NCBI RefSeq assembly: GCF_007829875.1
Contig: NZ_VIWV01000001.1
Span: 3,070,501 to 3,134,500 of the forward strand
DNA: 64,000 nt
From: Streptomyces capillispiralis
GTDB lineage: Bacteria; Actinomycetota; Actinomycetes; Streptomycetales; Streptomycetaceae
Direction: 5' to 3'
Shown here: positions 16,784 through 24,961 of the stretch, piece after piece
Position numbering within the stretch: the stretch's first letter is position 1
Layout of the letters: every line of letters starts with the position of its first letter
The notes under the pieces: model-generated
Database searches by the model: none
The model's input: the letters and a program-made list of their open reading frames with translations, nothing else
What the model was told of the DNA's origin: nothing
Translations under genes and position numbers: made by a program

Positions 16784-17403
16784 ACGCACGACGCGGGACC
16801 GTACGCCGTGCGGCGGCGCTGCTGGCCTTCGGGATGCTGGGCGGTCTGCTCACCGGGTGCGGGATCCGGGCCACGGAGGTGCCGACCGACTTCGGCCCCG
16901 CGCCCTCACGGGTGAGCTGCTCGCTGGCCGAGCCGGAGGTGTCGACGCAGGCCGTGCGGGGACTGCCGGTGCGGGTGTTCCTGCTGTGCGGGTCGTCGCT
17001 GGTGGCCGTGGACCGGACGGTCCGGGTGCCGGACGGGGCGGCGGACTCGCGCCGCGTGCCGGTGGCGCAGGGGCTGCTGGACGAGCTGTCCCGGCAGCCG
17101 ACGGCGGCCGAGCAGGAGGCCGGGTACACCACGCGGGTGCGGCGCGGGACGACCGTGAGCGGTCCGCGGTCCGGCGACCCGGAGGACACGCTGCGGCTGA
17201 GCACCGCGCCCGGGAGCCTCGCCTCCGCCCAGCTGGCGCAGATCGTGTGCACCTTCTCCGACTCGGCGGCGGCCGAGGGCGACGGATCGGTGATCCTGGG
17301 CGGTCCCGACGACGGCCGGCCGCGCCGCTACGAGTGCACCGACGAGGTCCGGACCCGTCCGGACCAGGAGGAACCGCCGTCCTCGGAGACCACGGGGAAC
17401 TGA
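16780..17403 (+). CDS. AfsQ-operon lipoprotein (AfsQ3-like)
   Basis: 207 aa. The signal sequence has basic MNARRGTVRRAA, a hydrophobic core and the lipobox LLTG-Cys27, so it is a membrane-anchored lipoprotein on the outer face. The mature part has several cysteines (VSCSLAEP, LLCGSS, IVCTFSD, YECTDE) that could form disulfides. It lacks an enzyme motif that I recognise. The ATGA overlap with afsQ2 indicates co-translation. A role in AfsQ2 sensing is a reasonable inference, as for the lipoproteins of other Streptomyces two-component operons. Confidence 0.85.
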   Translation: MNARRGTVRRAAALLAFGMLGGLLTGCGIRATEVPTDFGPAPSRVSCSLAEPEVSTQAVRGLPVRVFLLCGSSLVAVDRTVRVPDGAADSRRVPVAQGLLDELSRQPTAAEQEAGYTTRVRRGTTVSGPRSGDPEDTLRLSTAPGSLASAQLAQIVCTFSDSAAAEGDGSVILGGPDDGRPRRYECTDEVRTRPDQEEPPSSETTGN

Positions 17404-17510
17404 GCCGCGCGGCGGGCGCGGCACGCGGCACGGTGCGGTGGTCCGCGCGGTGGTCCGCGCGGTGCGCGGCACTGTGGCGCATGCCTCACCCGGCGAACGG
17501 GTGACATCCC

Positions 17511-17539
17511 GGAACCGATCCCGCGGGACGCCGCGTCTA
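17511..17539 (+). promoter_or_regulatory. ECF-type promoter of the VanZ gene
   Basis: GGAACC (17511-17516), a 17-nt spacer, then CGTCTA (17534-17539), resembling sigma-E class envelope-stress promoters of Streptomyces. The GTG start is 8 nt beyond the -10, so the transcript would be leaderless. A 12-bp direct repeat GCGGTGGTCCGC lies further upstream at about 17436-17462. Confidence 0.5.
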
Positions 17540-17546
17540 GGGGGTC

Positions 17547-18128
17547 GTGCAGCGTCAAGGCTTCGTCGGCGGCACCGCCGCGTTCCGTGTCCGTGTGACA
17601 GGAGGGCTCCTCCTGGCGGCGTATCTCGCGTTCGTCGCCTGGTTCGCGCTGCGGCCGCTGGACGTGCCCTGGGTGATGCCCGCCAATCTGCGGCCCTTCG
17701 ACGGGATCCGGGCGGATTTCGCGCTGGGCTGGGCGGAGGGGGTCCGCAGGACCTGCGAGGGGCTGGCGCTGCTCGCGCCGCTGGGGGTGCTGCTGCCCAT
17801 GGCCGGGGGCCGGCCGGACGTCCCGCCGGTGGGTTCGCTGGTGCGCACCATGGCGGCGACCGCCCTGGTGTCGCTGGCCGTCGAGATGCTGCAGACCGCG
17901 GTGCCGGGCCAGGTCGTGGACATCGACTCGCTGCTGCTGAACACCGTGGGCGCGGGGCTCGCGCACGCGGCCGTGGTGCCCGCGGGCCGCTCCTGGCTGC
18001 GCCGCCACGGCATGGGACGGCCGGTCACCGCCGTCCTGGCGGAGGAGCCGGCTCAGGGTAGGACCCCGACGATTCCCAGGGTCGGGATCGCCCCGTGGAG
18101 CGACGCTTTGCCCCCTTCGTCTCCGTAA
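17547..18128 (+). CDS. VanZ-family membrane protein
   Basis: 193 aa. Helices lie at about residues 18-40 (GGLLLAAYLAFVAWFALRPL), 70-86, 100-120 and 125-143. The VanZ fold is recognisable from NLRPFDGIRADF and VVDIDSLLLNTVGAGLA. VanZ proteins give low-level teicoplanin resistance in some bacteria, but most chromosomal copies have unknown envelope roles. The ECF-type promoter supports an envelope-stress link. About 60 bp separate it from the pspC gene. Confidence 0.85.
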   Translation: MQRQGFVGGTAAFRVRVTGGLLLAAYLAFVAWFALRPLDVPWVMPANLRPFDGIRADFALGWAEGVRRTCEGLALLAPLGVLLPMAGGRPDVPPVGSLVRTMAATALVSLAVEMLQTAVPGQVVDIDSLLLNTVGAGLAHAAVVPAGRSWLRRHGMGRPVTAVLAEEPAQGRTPTIPRVGIAPWSDALPPSSP

Positions 18129-18188
18129 CGTGGAGTGCATGGAGGCAACCGACCGGGAAGCCTCGCACCGCTCACGAAGGAGCCGCAG

Positions 18189-18386
18189 ATGAGCCGCCCC
18201 GTCCGCCCCCACGACCGCATGATCGGCGGAGTGTGCGCCGCGCTGGCCCGGCGCTTCGGCACCTCCGCGACCACGATGCGGGTGATCTTCCTGCTCTCGT
18301 GTCTGCTTCCGGGCCCGCAGTTCCTGCTCTACATAGCGCTGTGGATCCTGTTGCCCTCGGAGGAGAAGGCCCGGACGGCCTGGTAG
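18189..18386 (+). CDS. PspC-domain protein
   Basis: 65 aa. The PspC motif HDRMIGGVCAALARRFG is followed by one membrane segment (VIFLLSCLLPGPQFLLYIALWILL). The ATG at 18189 has AAGGAG seven bases upstream. It is a single-domain version of the phage-shock protein C family, usually membrane-stress related. It ends 60 nt before a strong hairpin. Confidence 0.88.
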   Translation: MSRPVRPHDRMIGGVCAALARRFGTSATTMRVIFLLSCLLPGPQFLLYIALWILLPSEEKARTAW

Positions 18387-18447
18387 TCCCGCCCCGCGGA
18401 GCGACACCGTCTCCCTCAGGGCCGTGTACGGCCCTCTCCCCGAGTAC

Positions 18448-18488
18448 GCCGATGGGGCGCACCCCGAGTCCGGGTGCGCCCCATCGGC
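18448..18488. terminator. Bidirectional terminator between pspC and the secreted-protein gene
   Basis: Perfect 17-bp stem (arms 18448-18464 and 18472-18488) with a 7-nt loop, between convergent genes. Confidence 0.85.
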
Positions 18489-18506
18489 CGTCGCGGCCCG
18501 GGTGGG

Positions 18507-18851
18507 TCAGGCGCCGAGCGGGACACCGTTGAAGGCGAGGCCCTGGGTGGGCACGCCGCCCTGGAGGGGCAGGCCGCCGAGGAGATTGGCGGCGGGGAGC
18601 TGCGAGCCCGCCTGCTCGGCGACCGGCTGCGCGGTCGCCGAGCCGGTCAGCTCCTGTCCCTGCGCGAGCAGGCGGTCCGAGCCCGGCAGCCCGCCGGACA
18701 GCTGCTCCGCGGGCACGGCCTGGGTGACGGTGTCCAGCGCCGGCAGGGCGTCGGGGACGGCGGGGGCGGCGTGGGCGGCGCCCGCACCGGCGGCGGCGAA
18801 GGCGGCACCGAGGGCGGCGACACCGAGGGTCTTGGCAGCAGACTGCTTCAT
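18507..18851 (-). CDS. Small secreted protein
   Basis: 114 aa. Signal peptide MKQSAAKTLGVAALGAAFAA ends near GAAHAAPA. The mature part is Gln/Gly/Leu/Pro-rich, without cysteines or a known domain. GAGGA stands nine bases before ATG 18851. The 138-bp gap to ada holds no other gene. Function unknown; similar small secreted proteins are common in Streptomyces. Confidence 0.7.
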   Translation of the reverse strand: MKQSAAKTLGVAALGAAFAAAGAGAAHAAPAVPDALPALDTVTQAVPAEQLSGGLPGSDRLLAQGQELTGSATAQPVAEQAGSQLPAANLLGGLPLQGGVPTQGLAFNGVPLGA

Positions 18852-18989
18852 GAAATGCGTCCTCGAAATGGGATACGGGGATGTGAGCGGTGTGGTGACC
18901 GTAAACACGCGGCACCTCCCGCCGCAAACATCGAAATGCGGACGGATGGTGAACGCCGTCCGCGGTCCCGTCATCCGAGAACGCCCCGT

Positions 18990-20147
18990 TCAGTCTTCCG
19001 TGGCCGGGGAACCGCTGGTGGAAGCGGTCTGCCGGAACAGCCATTCGGATTTCAGCTCGGCATATCCGGGCTTGATGACGTCATTGATCATGGCCAGACG
19101 TTCATCGAAAGGAATGAACGCTGATTTCATCGCATTGACGGAGAACCACTGCAGGTCGTCGAGCGTGTAACCGAAGGCGTCGACAAGGTGCTCGAATTCC
19201 CGGCTCATGCCGGTGTGCGACATCAGACGGTTGTCGGTGTTCACCGTGACCCGGAAGTGCAGCCGGCGCAGCAGTCCGATGGGGTGCTCGGCGTACGAGG
19301 CGGCCGCGCCGGTCTGGAGGTTGGAGCTGGGGCACAGCTCCAGCGGGATGCGCTTGTCCCGGACGTAGGAGGCGAGGCGGCCGAGCTTCACGGTGCCGTC
19401 CTCGTGGACCTGGATGTCGTCGATGATGCGCACCCCGTGTCCGAGCCGGTCGGCGCCGCACCACTGGAGCGCCTGCCAGATGGACGGCAGGCCGAAGGCC
19501 TCACCGGCGTGGATGGTGAAGTGGTTGTTCTCGCGCTTGAGGTACTCGAAGGCGTCGAGGTGCCGGGTGGGCGGGTAGCCGGCCTCGGCGCCCGCGATGT
19601 CGAAGCCGACGACGCCCAGGTCCCGGTAGCGGTTGGCGAGTTCGGCGATCTCCAGGGCGCGGGCGGCGTGCCGCATCGCGGTGAGCAGGGCGCCGACGCG
19701 GATGCGGTGGCCGTTCTCCTTGGCGCGGCGCTCGCCCTGCCGGAAGCCCTCGTTGACCGCCTCGACGACCTCTTCGAGGGTCAGTCCGCCGTCCAGGTGC
19801 TGTTCGGGGGCGTAGCGCACCTCGGCGTAGACGACACCGTCCTCGGCGAGGTCCTCGGCGCACTCGGCGGCGACCCGGACGAGGGCGTCGCGGGTCTGCA
19901 TGACCCCGACGGTGTGCGAGAACGTCTCCAGGTAGCGCTCCAGGGAGCCGGAGTCGGCGGCCTCGCGGAACCACAGGCCGAGCTTGCCGGGATCGGTCTC
20001 GGGGAGCTGGTCGTATCCGGACGCGCGGGCCAGGTCGACGACGGTGCCGGGGCGCAGTCCGCCGTCGAGGTGGTCGTGCAGCAGAACCTTGGGGGCCCGG
20101 CGGATCTGGTCCGTGTCCGGGGTGTTCGCAATGGTCTGGCTCGTCAT
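18990..20147 (-). CDS. Adenosine deaminase
   Basis: 385 aa; converts (deoxy)adenosine to (deoxy)inosine, which purine nucleoside phosphorylase can then split. Zinc-site and catalytic motifs in order: [13 protein letters not shown] (HxH), TIHAGEAFG (third zinc His with Glu nearby), RLGHGVRI (catalytic His), [11 protein letters not shown] and the late Asp in [17 protein letters not shown]. The ATG at 20147 is 6 nt after a -10-like TAGAGT, so the transcript is probably leaderless, and site C overlaps this promoter. Divergent from the hydrolase-like gene. Confidence 0.93.
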   Translation of the reverse strand: MTSQTIANTPDTDQIRRAPKVLLHDHLDGGLRPGTVVDLARASGYDQLPETDPGKLGLWFREAADSGSLERYLETFSHTVGVMQTRDALVRVAAECAEDLAEDGVVYAEVRYAPEQHLDGGLTLEEVVEAVNEGFRQGERRAKENGHRIRVGALLTAMRHAARALEIAELANRYRDLGVVGFDIAGAEAGYPPTRHLDAFEYLKRENNHFTIHAGEAFGLPSIWQALQWCGADRLGHGVRIIDDIQVHEDGTVKLGRLASYVRDKRIPLELCPSSNLQTGAAASYAEHPIGLLRRLHFRVTVNTDNRLMSHTGMSREFEHLVDAFGYTLDDLQWFSVNAMKSAFIPFDERLAMINDVIKPGYAELKSEWLFRQTASTSGSPATED

Positions 20148-20153
20148 TTTCGC

Positions 20154-20175
20154 ACTCTAACTCCTACGCGCGTAG
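20154..20175 (-). promoter_or_regulatory. Palindromic operator (site C) and leaderless promoter of the adenosine deaminase gene
   Basis: CTACGCGCGTAG at 20164-20175. On the minus strand a -10-like TAGAGT (20159 to 20154) follows, then 6 nt, then the ATG. Same arrangement as at pnp and deoC. Confidence 0.7.
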
Positions 20176-20260
20176 ATCACTCGTCGCCCGCCCGCGTCGA
20201 TACGCAACGGTGACCGCACGGACGGGTGGAGTACACCGGTGCTTCTGACACTGTTCTGTC

Positions 20261-21022
20261 ATGGCACAGGAAGCGACGCCGGTGCGCACGGCCCGGCTGG
20301 GGCGGGCGCTCGGCCCGGAACCGACGGCGGTGGACGGCGTGGTGCTGCTGCTCCCCGGCGGCGAGGAGTTCTCCGGCCGCAGGCCGTCCGCCCTGGTGGC
20401 GGCCGCCTCGGTGCGGGGTCTGGGACGCCGTCTGACCCGCGCGGCCCGGGACCGGAGCCTCGCCACCCATGTCGTCCACTACCGCTACCGGGGCTGGAAC
20501 GGCAGCGAGGCGCATCCGGCGCGCGACGCCGCCTGGGCCGTCGACGAGGCCGTCCGGCGGTACGGCGACGTCCCCGTGTGTCTCGCCGGGATCGGGATGG
20601 GCGGCAGGGCCGCGCTGCGCGCGGCGGGCCACGAGGCCGTCAACTCCGTGCTGGCGCTGGCTCCCTGGCTGCCGGAGGAGGACGTGGCGGCGCCACCCGA
20701 ACCGGTGAAGCAGCTCGCCGGGCGGCGGGTGCTGATCGTGCACGGCACCAACGACGCCCGGACCGACCCGGAGCTGTCGTTCCGGCTGGCGTCGCGGGCG
20801 AAGAAGGCGAACCGGGAGGTGTGCCGGTTCGAAGTCCACTCGGACGGCCACGGGTTGCACCAGTACCGGGACGAAGTGCTGGCGCTGGCCGAGGACTTCG
20901 TGATGGGCGCGTTGTTCGGGCGGGCGCTGTCCCGGCCCGTGCGGGACGCCTTGGCGGCGCCTCCTCCGCTGGGGCTGCGGATGCCGCTGGCGGCGGGATT
21001 CGGCAGGTCGTTGCGGCGCTGA
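20261..21022 (+). CDS. Alpha/beta-hydrolase-like protein lacking the catalytic serine
   Basis: 253 aa. It has the alpha/beta-hydrolase layout: VVLLLPGG strand, VVHYRYRGWNG, the nucleophile-elbow segment, HGTNDARTDP (acid position) and SDGHGLHQY (His position). The elbow, usually GxSxG, reads AGIGMGGRAAL, with Gly112 where Ser should be. The usual nucleophile is therefore absent and hydrolase activity by the normal mechanism is unlikely. It may bind a ligand or be a pseudo-enzyme. It is divergent from ada across a 113-bp gap containing operator C. Confidence 0.75.
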   Translation: MAQEATPVRTARLGRALGPEPTAVDGVVLLLPGGEEFSGRRPSALVAAASVRGLGRRLTRAARDRSLATHVVHYRYRGWNGSEAHPARDAAWAVDEAVRRYGDVPVCLAGIGMGGRAALRAAGHEAVNSVLALAPWLPEEDVAAPPEPVKQLAGRRVLIVHGTNDARTDPELSFRLASRAKKANREVCRFEVHSDGHGLHQYRDEVLALAEDFVMGALFGRALSRPVRDALAAPPPLGLRMPLAAGFGRSLRR

Positions 21023-21049
21023 CGCCGTCCGGCTGTCCGCGCCCCCGGT

Positions 21050-22012
21050 TCACGTCGGCAGGAGGCTGCCCCGCTTCGACAGCAGGAACTTCTTGAAGGC
21101 GGTCACCGGCGGGGTGTCCGGGCGGCCCGCCAGCCAGGCCACGCCGATCTCCCGGGCGGCCTTCGGGGCCGTGACGCTCAGTTCGACCACGCCCGGACGG
21201 GGGAAGGCCGGCGGGGGCAGCAGGGCGACGCCCAGGCCCGCGGCGACCAGGCCGCGCAGGGTCTCGGCCTCCTCGCCCTCGAAGGCGACACGGGGCTTGA
21301 AACCGGCCTGCGCGCAGAGGTCGTCGGTGATGCGGCGCAGGCCGTAGCCGGGCTCCAGGGTCACGAACATCTCGTCGGCGGCCTCGGCCAGCCGGATGCG
21401 GCGGCGGCCGGCGAGCCGGTGGTCGGCCGGGACGACCAGGCGCAGTTTCTGCTCGTCGAGGCGGCGGGCGACGAGGTCGGGGGCGTCGGGCACCGGGGAG
21501 GTCAGGCACAGGTCGAGTTCGCCCGCGCGCAGGCGTTCCAGCATGGCCTCGCCGTAGTTCTGGACGAGGCTGAAGCGGATGCGCGGGTGGTCCGCGCGGA
21601 AGGCGTGCAGCAGGCCGGGCACGGTCTCGGCGCCCATGGTGTGCAGGAAGCCGAAGGCGACCTTGCCGGTGGCGGGGTCGGCGTCGGCGCGGACCTCGTC
21701 GGCGGCGCGTTCGATCTCGGCGAGGGCGCGCTCCACGGAGGCGAGGAAGGTGCGGCCGGCGGGGGTCAGGGAGACCGTGCGGCCGTGGCGGGCGAACAGG
21801 TCGACACCCAGGTCCTGTTCGAGGCGGACCATGGCCCGGGACAGGGTGGACTGCGGGACCTGCATCTCCTGCGCGGCGCGCGTGACGTGCTCGGTGCGGG
21901 CCACACCGGCGAAGTGGGCGAGGCGCGGCGCCAGCAGCCTCGACATGTCGGTGGTGTCTCGTGTGTCACTGCTCCGTGACAGCCGACCCCGTGACCTCTG
22001 CTCATGCACCAT
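21050..22012 (-). CDS. LysR-family transcriptional regulator
   Basis: 320 aa from ATG 22012, or 298 aa from ATG 21946. The N-terminal HTH is RLAHFAGVARTEHVTRAAQE through QSTLSRAMVRLEQDLG. The effector-binding domain runs from about residue 110 (KVAFGFLHTMGAETVPGLL) with LRAGELDLCLTSP typical of the family. The longer start is supported by a CATAAT -10 box 7 nt upstream, suggesting a leaderless transcript. The shorter one matches the usual LysR N-terminus. Divergent from an MFS exporter gene, its probable target. Confidence 0.87.
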   Translation of the reverse strand: MVHEQRSRGRLSRSSDTRDTTDMSRLLAPRLAHFAGVARTEHVTRAAQEMQVPQSTLSRAMVRLEQDLGVDLFARHGRTVSLTPAGRTFLASVERALAEIERAADEVRADADPATGKVAFGFLHTMGAETVPGLLHAFRADHPRIRFSLVQNYGEAMLERLRAGELDLCLTSPVPDAPDLVARRLDEQKLRLVVPADHRLAGRRRIRLAEAADEMFVTLEPGYGLRRITDDLCAQAGFKPRVAFEGEEAETLRGLVAAGLGVALLPPPAFPRPGVVELSVTAPKAAREIGVAWLAGRPDTPPVTAFKKFLLSKRGSLLPT

Positions 22013-22019
22013 GGGAACG

Positions 22020-22069
22020 ATTATGACGATTCCGTGCATTGGACGGATCAGCCGGGGCGTCCGTACGTT
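22020..22069. promoter_or_regulatory. Divergent LysR/MFS promoters
   Basis: Minus strand: CATAAT at 22025-22020, 7 nt before ATG 22012. Plus strand: TACGTT at 22064-22069, 6 nt before ATG 22076. The start codons are only 63 bp apart, so one regulator bound here could control both. Confidence 0.45.
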
Positions 22070-22075
22070 CGAGGC

Positions 22076-23365
22076 ATGACTCCCGCCAGTACCGGGGCGT
22101 CCACCAGTGTGGGCGCCGTCGCTTCCGTTCCTCCGATCCAGCCCGTCCCCGAGGCCGTCTCCGCGTCCCGGATGTCCCCGGGCGGACCCGGTTACCGCCG
22201 GATGAGTCTCGCCCTGTTCCTCGCGGGTGTCGCGACCTTCGCGCTGCTGTACTCCACCCAGGCCCTGCTGCCGCTGATCTCCGCCGACTTCGCGGTGAGC
22301 GCGGGCGACGCGAGCTGGACGGTGGCGGCGGCCACCGGCGGCCTCGCGCTGTTCGTGCTGCCGATGAGCGCGCTGTCGGAGCGCTTCGGCCGCCGTACGG
22401 TCATGACGGCCTCCCTCGCCGTCGCGGTGACCGTCGGCCTGCTGGTGCCCTTCGCCCCGTCGCTGGAGGCGCTGGTGGTCCTGCGGGCGCTCCAGGGCGC
22501 GGCCCTGGCCGGGCTGCCCGCCTCGGCGACGGCGTACCTCGCGGAGGAGGTGACGCCCAAGGCGCTGGTGACCGCGATCGGGCTGTTCGTCGCGGGCAAC
22601 AGCGTGGGCGGGATGAGCGGCCGGGTGATCACCGGCTGGGTGGCGCAGGAGTGGGGCTGGCGGGTCGCCGTCGGCGTGATCGGCGCGGTGGCGGTGGCGT
22701 GCGCGGTGGCCTTCCGGCTGCTGCTGCCGGCGCCGCGGCACTTCCGGCCGGGCTCGCTGCGGCCGCGCGTGCTGGCGCGCACCGTGCGGGACCACCTCGC
22801 CAACCCCCTGCTGCGGCGGCTGTACGCGATCGGCGCGCTGTTCATGACGGTGTTCGGCGGTGTGTACACGGTCATCGGCTACCGGCTGACCGAGGCGCCG
22901 TTCTCGCTGCCGCAGGGCATCGTCGGCTCGATCTTCCTGGTCTACCTGGTGGGCACGGTCTCGGCGTCGGCGGCGGGCCGGCTGGTGGGCCGGCTGGGCC
23001 GCCGGGGCGCGCTGTACGCGGGCGGCGGGACGACGGCGGCCGGGCTGCTGCTGTCGCTGGCCGGGTCGCTTCCGGTGGTGCTGCTGGGTCTGGTGCTGAT
23101 CACGGCGGGCTTCTTCGCGGGGCACGCGGTGGCGTCGTCGGCGGTCGGGAAGACGGCGACGACGGGGCGTGCGCAGGCGTCGGCCCTGTACCAGTCCGCC
23201 TACTACGTCGGTTCCAGCGTGGGCAGCACGGTGGGGGCGCTCGCGTTCCACTCGGGCGGCTGGGCCGGGACGGTGGCGGTCGGCCTGGTGGCGGTGGCCG
23301 GAGTCGCGGCGATCACCCTGGCGGGAACGCGCGCGGCGGCACGGGCGGTGGCCCGGCCTGCCTGA
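22076..23365 (+). CDS. MFS transporter
   Basis: 429 aa, twelve-helix major facilitator of the YnfM/inner-membrane exporter type. Its N-terminus is about 45 polar residues. The first helix begins at LALFLAGVATFALLYSTQALL. The loop-2/3 signature is SERFGRRTVM. The equivalent in the second half is GRLVGRLGRRGALY. Substrate unknown. The neighbouring LysR gene suggests inducible export. A terminator hairpin follows at 23412. Confidence 0.87.
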   Translation: MTPASTGASTSVGAVASVPPIQPVPEAVSASRMSPGGPGYRRMSLALFLAGVATFALLYSTQALLPLISADFAVSAGDASWTVAAATGGLALFVLPMSALSERFGRRTVMTASLAVAVTVGLLVPFAPSLEALVVLRALQGAALAGLPASATAYLAEEVTPKALVTAIGLFVAGNSVGGMSGRVITGWVAQEWGWRVAVGVIGAVAVACAVAFRLLLPAPRHFRPGSLRPRVLARTVRDHLANPLLRRLYAIGALFMTVFGGVYTVIGYRLTEAPFSLPQGIVGSIFLVYLVGTVSASAAGRLVGRLGRRGALYAGGGTTAAGLLLSLAGSLPVVLLGLVLITAGFFAGHAVASSAVGKTATTGRAQASALYQSAYYVGSSVGSTVGALAFHSGGWAGTVAVGLVAVAGVAAITLAGTRAAARAVARPA

Positions 23366-23411
23366 CCCCCTCCCGTCCCCCGAGCTTCGGACCCCGGGGG
23401 ACGGAACGGGA

Positions 23412-23454
23412 AACGGCCCCCTGAGCTGCGATGTCTCGCGCTCGGGGGGCCGTT
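23412..23454 (+). terminator. Terminator of the MFS gene
   Basis: Arms AACGGCCCCC/GGGGGCCGTT extended by GAGC/GCTC across one bulged T, 13-nt loop. Confidence 0.75.
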
Positions 23455-23531
23455 GTCAGTGGCCTGCGGTAGCTTCCGAAGTGCCGGGTGCGATGGCGCG
23501 CCCCGAGGACGCCACATGGGGTGGGTGGACG

Positions 23532-24545
23532 ATGACGAACGGCACGGCGACGACGGACCTGGACACCAGGCTGGAAGCACACCGCGTCGAGCTGACCGGG
23601 TACTGCTACCGGATGCTCGGTTCCTCCTTCGAGGCGGAGGACGCGGTGCAGGACACGATGGTCCGCGCCTGGCGCGGCTACGCCACGTTCGAGGGCCGTT
23701 CCAGCCTGCGTTCCTGGCTCTACCGGATCGCGACCAACGTCTGTCTGGACATGCTGGCGGCGGGCAACAAGCGCGCCCGCCCGATGGACCTGACGGAGTC
23801 CACCCCGCTCGCGCAGGCGGCCCTGTCGCCCCGTCCCGACCACACCTGGCTGGAGCCGATGCCCGACGCGAGGGTGCTGCCCACGCCCACCGACCCGGCG
23901 GAGGCCGCGGTCGCCAAGGAGTCGGTGCGGCTCGCGTTCATGGCCGCGCTCCAGCAGCTGCCCGCCAAGCAGCGGGCGGTGCTGATCCTGCGCGAGGTGC
24001 TGGCCTGGAAGGCGAGCGAGGTCGCGGAGCTGCTGGACACCTCGGTCGCGTCGGTCAACAGCGCGCTCCAGCGCGCCCGGGCGACGCTCGCCGAGCGGCG
24101 GCAGCCGGGCGCCGACGCGTCGGTGTCCGACCCGCTGGACGAGGAGCAGCGGAAGCTGCTCGACCGCTACGTCGCGGCGTTCGAGGGCTACGACATGACG
24201 GCGCTGACCGCGCTGCTGCACGAGGACGCCATCATGACGATGCCGCCGTTCGACCTGTGGCTGACCGGCCCCGCCGACATCACGGGTTTCATGACGACAC
24301 TGGGCGCGCCCTGCGCGAACTCGCGGCTGGTGCCCGTCCAGGTCAACGGGCTGCCCGGGTTCGCGCAGTACAAGCCCGACCCGGACAGCGGCGGTTTCGT
24401 CCCATGGGCGGTGCAGGTGCTGGAGATCTCAGACGACCGGATCACCGGGTTCCACTGCTTCCTGGACACCCAGCGGTGGTTCCCGCTGTTCGGGCTGCCC
24501 CTCCGTCTCGAAGCGGAGGCCGACCAGGTCGAGCAGGGCGCATAG
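23532..24545 (+). CDS. RNA polymerase sigma factor with C-terminal SnoaL-like domain (SigX5/TIGR02960-like)
   Basis: 337 aa. Region 2: ELTGYCYRMLGSSFEAEDAV through LYRIATNVCLDML. Region 4: LQQLPAKQRAVLILREVLAW through TSVASVNSALQRARATL. After about residue 215 comes an NTF2/SnoaL-like domain (LLDRYVAAFEGYDMTALTAL, GFHCFLDTQRWFPLFGLPL). In ECF groups with such a tail, the tail is thought to modulate the sigma domains in place of a separate anti-sigma factor. The start is ATG 23532. Its last 117 nt overlap the STAS gene on the other strand. Confidence 0.87.
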   Translation: MTNGTATTDLDTRLEAHRVELTGYCYRMLGSSFEAEDAVQDTMVRAWRGYATFEGRSSLRSWLYRIATNVCLDMLAAGNKRARPMDLTESTPLAQAALSPRPDHTWLEPMPDARVLPTPTDPAEAAVAKESVRLAFMAALQQLPAKQRAVLILREVLAWKASEVAELLDTSVASVNSALQRARATLAERRQPGADASVSDPLDEEQRKLLDRYVAAFEGYDMTALTALLHEDAIMTMPPFDLWLTGPADITGFMTTLGAPCANSRLVPVQVNGLPGFAQYKPDPDSGGFVPWAVQVLEISDDRITGFHCFLDTQRWFPLFGLPLRLEAEADQVEQGA

Positions 24546-24824
24546 GGTCGGGGAGGGGTCGCGCAGCCGGATCCGGCCCCCGGCTCTGCGGGCGGTGAGC
24601 TGGAGCCGGGCGAGCAGGTCCACGGCGGCGAGCCCGGGCGGTCCGAGACCGCCGACGTCGCAGACGACCACCCCGCCCGGCCCGCCGCCGCCCCTCTCCA
24701 GCAGGGCCCGCAGCGCGTCGCAGGGCCCGCTCACCCCGTCCCGGGCGAGGGGGCCGCTGAGCACGAGTACGGGCGGTGTCATGGCGTCCACGATCGGTAG
24801 ACCGGCGGTGCGCGCGTAACTCAT
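24429..24824 (-). CDS. STAS-domain protein
   Basis: 131 aa. The STAS fold is suggested by VLVLSGPLARDGV, VVVCDVGGLGPPGLAAVDLLARL and IRLRDPSPTLCALLDLVGL. Such proteins act as anti-anti-sigma factors or regulatory modules. No phosphorylatable Ser/Thr stands at the usual DxS position (it reads DVGGLGPPG), so classic SpoIIAA-like switching is doubtful. ATG 24824 and ATG 24782 are both possible starts. The final 38 or so codons are antisense to the end of the sigma gene. Confidence 0.7.
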   Translation of the reverse strand: MSYARTAGLPIVDAMTPPVLVLSGPLARDGVSGPCDALRALLERGGGGPGGVVVCDVGGLGPPGLAAVDLLARLQLTARRAGGRIRLRDPSPTLCALLDLVGLRFETEGQPEQREPPLGVQEAVEPGDPVV

Positions 24825-24961
24825 CGCGCCGGTCCGCGGCGTCCCGCGCCGGAAGGATCACATTGACCTGGGCATGCCCCTCCCCGGAGAGTTGGGTGTA
24901 TGCGCCATAGATCATCCCCGCCCGCGGTGTCCGGTGCCCTTCGCCTCCGCGAGGAGCTGCC

